Source: an uncultured Cellvibrio sp. (lineage in GTDB: Bacteria > Pseudomonadota > Gammaproteobacteria > Pseudomonadales > Cellvibrionaceae). Taken from it: a stretch of DNA of 8,507 nucleotides. The notes beneath the pieces were generated by a model. It did not search any database and was not told where the DNA came from. It was given only the letters and a program-made list of their open reading frames with translations. The stretch is from positions 1 to 8,507 of the forward strand of contig CAMLRJ010000119.1 of assembly GCA_946482345.1 (NCBI GenBank), given 5' to 3'. How positions within the stretch are numbered: position 1 is the first letter of the stretch; each line of letters begins with the position of its first letter. Position numbers and translations under genes: made by a program. This document shows positions 5,854 to 8,507 of this stretch, in pieces.

Positions 5854-5869
5854 TGGCAATAAACTTGCA
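5854..5869 (+). promoter_or_regulatory. Sigma-54 (RpoN) -24/-12 promoter
   Basis: TGGCAA-TAAAC-TTGCA matches the consensus TGGCAC-N5-TTGCA at 10 of 11 defined positions, with the invariant GG (5855-5856) and GC (5867-5868) exactly 12 bp apart. It predicts a start near 5880 and a leader of about 48 bases for the ATP-grasp gene at 5928. Sigma-54 promoters need an ATP-driven activator bound upstream. I found no convincing NtrC-type dyad in the 150 bp before it, so the activator is unknown. Confidence 0.7.
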
Positions 5870-5927
5870 GAAACACCCGTATAAACGAGCTTTGATAAAG
5901 CGGTTTGACACAACGCGAGGCCAGCCA

Positions 5928-7412
5928 ATGTTGCAGGATCTGTCCATGACCCCCACCAAAAATGCGATGAAAATTAATTGGCAAGATTACTCGTCAGGCC
6001 AGTTTTACGATGAGGTTATATCGTCACCGGGCGTTCCGCGAAATGAAACGCGACATCTGGCTCAATACCTTGCCTCTTTGTCGGGTGAGGAATTGCAAGA
6101 GCGAAAGTTATCAGCAGAACTTGCGATTAAAACCATGGGCATTTCATTTACGGTTTACAGTGATGCCGGCAATATTGATCGCGAATGGCCTTTCGATATT
6201 ATCCCGCGAATTATTCCACAAAAAGAATGGCAAAAAACCGAACGTGGATTAATACAAAGACTCACAGCGTTGAATTGTTTTATTAATGATATTTACAATG
6301 ATCAGAAAATTATCAAGGACAAAATTCTGCCTGCTTATTTAATCGAAGATTCCAGTAATTTTCGACGCGAATGTATGGGCATGAAACCTGTTTATGGTGT
6401 TTGGTCTCACATTTGCGGAAGTGATTTAATCAAAAACGAAAAAGGTGAATTTTTTGTTTTGGAAGATAATTTGCGCGTGCCTTCTGGCGTGTCTTATATG
6501 CTGGAAAATCGCAAGGTAACCAAACGCGTTTTTCCAGAGTTATTTGAAAATCACAAAATTGTTCCTGTCACAGATTACCCCAATCAACTGTTTGATATGT
6601 TGGCTTCCTTGTCACCGCGAAAAGCGGATCGCCCGGAAATTGTTGTGCTCACTCCCGGTATTTACAACTCGGCTTATTTTGAGCACTCCTATCTGGCTCA
6701 ACAAATGGGCGTTGAATTGGTAGAGGGAAATGATCTGGTTGTTGATAGCGATGATTGTGTTTATATGCGCAGCATTGGCGGCTTAAAACGTGTTGATGTG
6801 ATTTATCGTCGTATAGATGATTTATTTTTGGATCCGGAAATGTTTAATCCTGATTCAATTCTGGGTGTGCGCGGTTTAATGCGTGCATGGTTAAAAGGTA
6901 ATGTAGGTTTGGCCAACGCACCGGGGGCAGGTGTGGCAGATGACAAGGTTATCTACACCTATGTCCCGGCGATGATTAAATATTATTTGGGCGAAGATCC
7001 GATTCTGCCTAACGTGCCAAGTTATTTATGTGTTGATAAAACCCAATGTGATTATGTGCTTGCCAACCTCGACAAATTGGTAGTGAAACCGGCGAATGAA
7101 TCCGGTGGTTACGGCATGATCATTGGGCCGCAAGCGAGTAAAAAAGAATTGGAAGAATTTGCATTGCGGATTAAATCCAATCCCCGCAATTACATGGCAC
7201 AACCACTGATTTCATTATCGACAGCGCCTATATTAACTAACGGAAATGCAGAGCCCCGACATATCGATTTGCGACCTTTTATTTTGCAGGGAAAAGATTT
7301 TTCAGTAACACCAGGTGGTTTGACCAGAGTCGCTATGCGCAAAGGTTCTTATATCGTTAACTCTTCGCAAGGTGGTGGCAGTAAAGATACCTGGATAGTG
7401 GTGGAGGATTAA
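5928..7412 (+). CDS. Circularly permuted ATP-grasp protein (DUF404/DUF407 type)
   Basis: This 494-residue protein belongs to the circularly permuted ATP-grasp family (COG2308), predicted to ligate amines or amino acids to carboxylates using ATP. Hallmarks are EFFVLEDNLRVPSGVSYMLENR (174-195), the conserved block GNVGLANAPGAGVADDK (324-340), the glycine-rich nucleotide loop LVVKPANESGGYGM (384-397), and RHIDLRPF (444-451) near the end. There is no signal peptide or membrane segment, so it should be cytoplasmic. ATG 5928 is preferred because GAGG (5917-5920) lies 7 bases upstream and the length fits the family. A longer frame from TTG 5853 would begin inside the sigma-54 promoter. The alpha-E gene follows after 2 bases, so the two are surely cotranscribed. 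The substrate is unknown; comparative genomics by others predicts peptide synthesis or modification with transglutaminase-like partners. Confidence 0.93.
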   Translation: MLQDLSMTPTKNAMKINWQDYSSGQFYDEVISSPGVPRNETRHLAQYLASLSGEELQERKLSAELAIKTMGISFTVYSDAGNIDREWPFDIIPRIIPQKEWQKTERGLIQRLTALNCFINDIYNDQKIIKDKILPAYLIEDSSNFRRECMGMKPVYGVWSHICGSDLIKNEKGEFFVLEDNLRVPSGVSYMLENRKVTKRVFPELFENHKIVPVTDYPNQLFDMLASLSPRKADRPEIVVLTPGIYNSAYFEHSYLAQQMGVELVEGNDLVVDSDDCVYMRSIGGLKRVDVIYRRIDDLFLDPEMFNPDSILGVRGLMRAWLKGNVGLANAPGAGVADDKVIYTYVPAMIKYYLGEDPILPNVPSYLCVDKTQCDYVLANLDKLVVKPANESGGYGMIIGPQASKKELEEFALRIKSNPRNYMAQPLISLSTAPILTNGNAEPRHIDLRPFILQGKDFSVTPGGLTRVAMRKGSYIVNSSQGGGSKDTWIVVED

Positions 7413-7414
7413 TT

Positions 7415-8383
7415 ATGTTATCGCGAGTGGCTGAAAGAATTTATTGGCTGGGCCGTTATATGGAGCGCTGTGAAAATACAGCGCGTCTGGTTAACGTGAA
7501 TTCCAATTTGTTGTTGGATTTACCCAGCGATGTTCGTGTCGGTTGGGGATCACTGATTGATATCAGTGGAACCGGAAGTTATTTTGAAAGAGACACGCAA
7601 CTGGCCGATGAAAAAACAGTAGTGACATTTATATTGGCTGATAAAAAAAATCCCGCTTCCCTGATCAACTCTCTGAGTTTTGCCAGAGAAAATTCTCGCA
7701 TCACTCGCGAAATTATGCCCATGGAAGCTTGGGAATTAATTAATGATCTTTATCATTACATTCGTGACAGGGTGGACAAGGTAACGTCGCGACGTGATCG
7801 AAATGTTATTTTGTTGCATGTCATTAACAGCGTGCAACAATTTACAGGATTGCTCGCCGGTTGTATGAGTCATAACAATGCTTATGATTTGATTCGTTTG
7901 GGACGTAATCTTGAGCGAGCTGACATGACTACCCGTATAGTTGATGTGGGCCTGGTTAATTTGGTGCCGCATCTTTCAATTGGCGGTACAGAAGTGTTGG
8001 AGCCATATGACAATATTTTGTGGATGAGTGTTCTTCGTTCACTGAGTGGTTATCAAATGTACCGCCAACATGTTCGCGATAGAGTGAATGCTGATGCAGT
8101 GGTCAAATTTTTGTTGCAAAACGAAGATTTTCCGAGAGCAGTGGCTCGTTGTTTGAAACAGTTGGAGCAATGTGTCTGGTCCATGCCTAATTGTGAAAAG
8201 GTGTTACCTCCCATCCTCAAAGCACAACAGATGTTGGATGAAGCCGATTTAAGCCAATTACTGGAAAAGGGATTGCATGAATATATCGATGAGTTGCAAA
8301 TGGAGATCGGAAATCTCCATTTTAAAATTGCAGAAACCTGGTTTTTGCCTGTGACTTCAATGGATCAGCAACAATCTGCGTAA
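7415..8383 (+). CDS. Alpha-E domain protein (DUF403)
   Basis: This 322-residue protein is an alpha-E (DUF403, COG2307) family member at about the usual full length. It opens with the family signature MLSRVAERIYWLGRYMERCENTARL (1-25) and continues as a mostly helical protein, with conserved blocks FARENSRITREIMPMEAWELIN (about 88-109) and RLGRNLERADMTTRI (about 155-169). No catalytic motif, signal peptide or membrane segment is visible, and its biochemical role is not established. It nearly always sits beside the circularly permuted ATP-grasp gene, which here ends 2 bases upstream; GGAGG (7403-7407) lies 7 bases before the ATG. A partner role for the ATP-grasp enzyme is inferred from this conserved pairing. 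The usual third gene, a transglutaminase-like protein, would lie beyond the window if present. Confidence 0.93.
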   Translation: MLSRVAERIYWLGRYMERCENTARLVNVNSNLLLDLPSDVRVGWGSLIDISGTGSYFERDTQLADEKTVVTFILADKKNPASLINSLSFARENSRITREIMPMEAWELINDLYHYIRDRVDKVTSRRDRNVILLHVINSVQQFTGLLAGCMSHNNAYDLIRLGRNLERADMTTRIVDVGLVNLVPHLSIGGTEVLEPYDNILWMSVLRSLSGYQMYRQHVRDRVNADAVVKFLLQNEDFPRAVARCLKQLEQCVWSMPNCEKVLPPILKAQQMLDEADLSQLLEKGLHEYIDELQMEIGNLHFKIAETWFLPVTSMDQQQSA

Positions 8384-8419
8384 ACCGTTAAATCAATATC
8401 AATCTTCTTTATCAAGACC

Positions 8420-8447
8420 GGTGCTCTTTGAATTCAATATGGGCACC
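8420..8447 (+). other. Possible hairpin after the alpha-E gene
   Basis: GGTGCTC (8420-8426) can pair with GGGCACC (8441-8447), allowing one G-U pair, around a loop that itself contains the palindrome TTGAATTCAA. No T-run follows, so it is a poor intrinsic terminator. The rest of 8384-8507 has no open frame I can support on either strand, so the next gene of the cluster, if any, starts later. Confidence 0.3.
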
Positions 8448-8507
8448 TCCCCACAATATTTCTGTCGAATGCAGCATATTTTGGGCTATCCTTTCTGGTA
8501 ATCAAAC

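Noticed and set aside
5853..5927. Longer ATP-grasp protein starting at TTG 5853
   Set aside because: The TTG lies in the sigma-54 -24 element, before the predicted transcript start; ATG 5928 has GAGG 7 bases upstream and gives the family length.
8439..8501. Short plus-strand frame from ATG 8439
   Set aside because: It stops after about 20 codons, has no ribosome binding site and no recognisable sequence.

Overview
The window looks like chromosomal DNA from a gammaproteobacterium. It is AT-leaning (low-to-mid 40s % GC, estimated by eye) and encodes close relatives of gammaproteobacterial HemN and RsmJ, with TonB proteins, an FNR/Anr-type box and a sigma-54-type promoter. A Cellvibrionaceae-like or neighbouring marine/soil lineage would fit, but that is an inference from gene content. 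Seven protein-coding genes fill almost the whole window. I see no tRNA, rRNA, CRISPR array, insertion sequence or phage gene.

Region 1 (1-2818) is a regulatory and envelope cassette. Two 18-bp dyads sit side by side upstream of a BlaI/MecI/CopY-type repressor gene. Next comes a BlaR1-like membrane metalloprotease (M56, HELGH) whose periplasmic end is a TonB C-terminal domain instead of a beta-lactam-binding domain. A stand-alone TonB protein with its own membrane anchor and proline-rich spacer follows. The layout suggests a signalling unit like BlaI-BlaR1, but with an envelope or TonB-related input that I cannot name. This is the most likely place for an undescribed system.

Region 2 (2819-5089) holds two housekeeping genes that converge. 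rsmJ (16S rRNA m2G1516 methyltransferase) is on the plus strand and carries a perfect 12-bp inverted repeat near its 5' end. hemN (oxygen-independent coproporphyrinogen III oxidase) is on the minus strand. A shared hairpin overlaps the 3' ends of both genes.

Region 3 (5090-5810) links to oxygen. The hemN upstream region contains a perfect FNR/Anr box (TTGAT-N4-ATCAA), placed as expected for activating hemN. On its other side is a divergent gene for a small 2-oxoglutarate/Fe(II) prolyl hydroxylase that closely resembles HIF prolyl hydroxylase and Pseudomonas PPHD. One box thus lies between an oxygen-independent enzyme and an oxygen-consuming one.

Region 4 (5811-8507) starts with a near-consensus sigma-54 -24/-12 element. 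It is followed by a tightly packed pair: a circularly permuted ATP-grasp protein and an alpha-E (DUF403) protein. In many bacteria this pair lies with a transglutaminase-like protein and sometimes the Anbu proteasome-like protease, and is predicted to make or modify peptides. Neither partner is inside the window; the last 124 bases contain only a possible hairpin.
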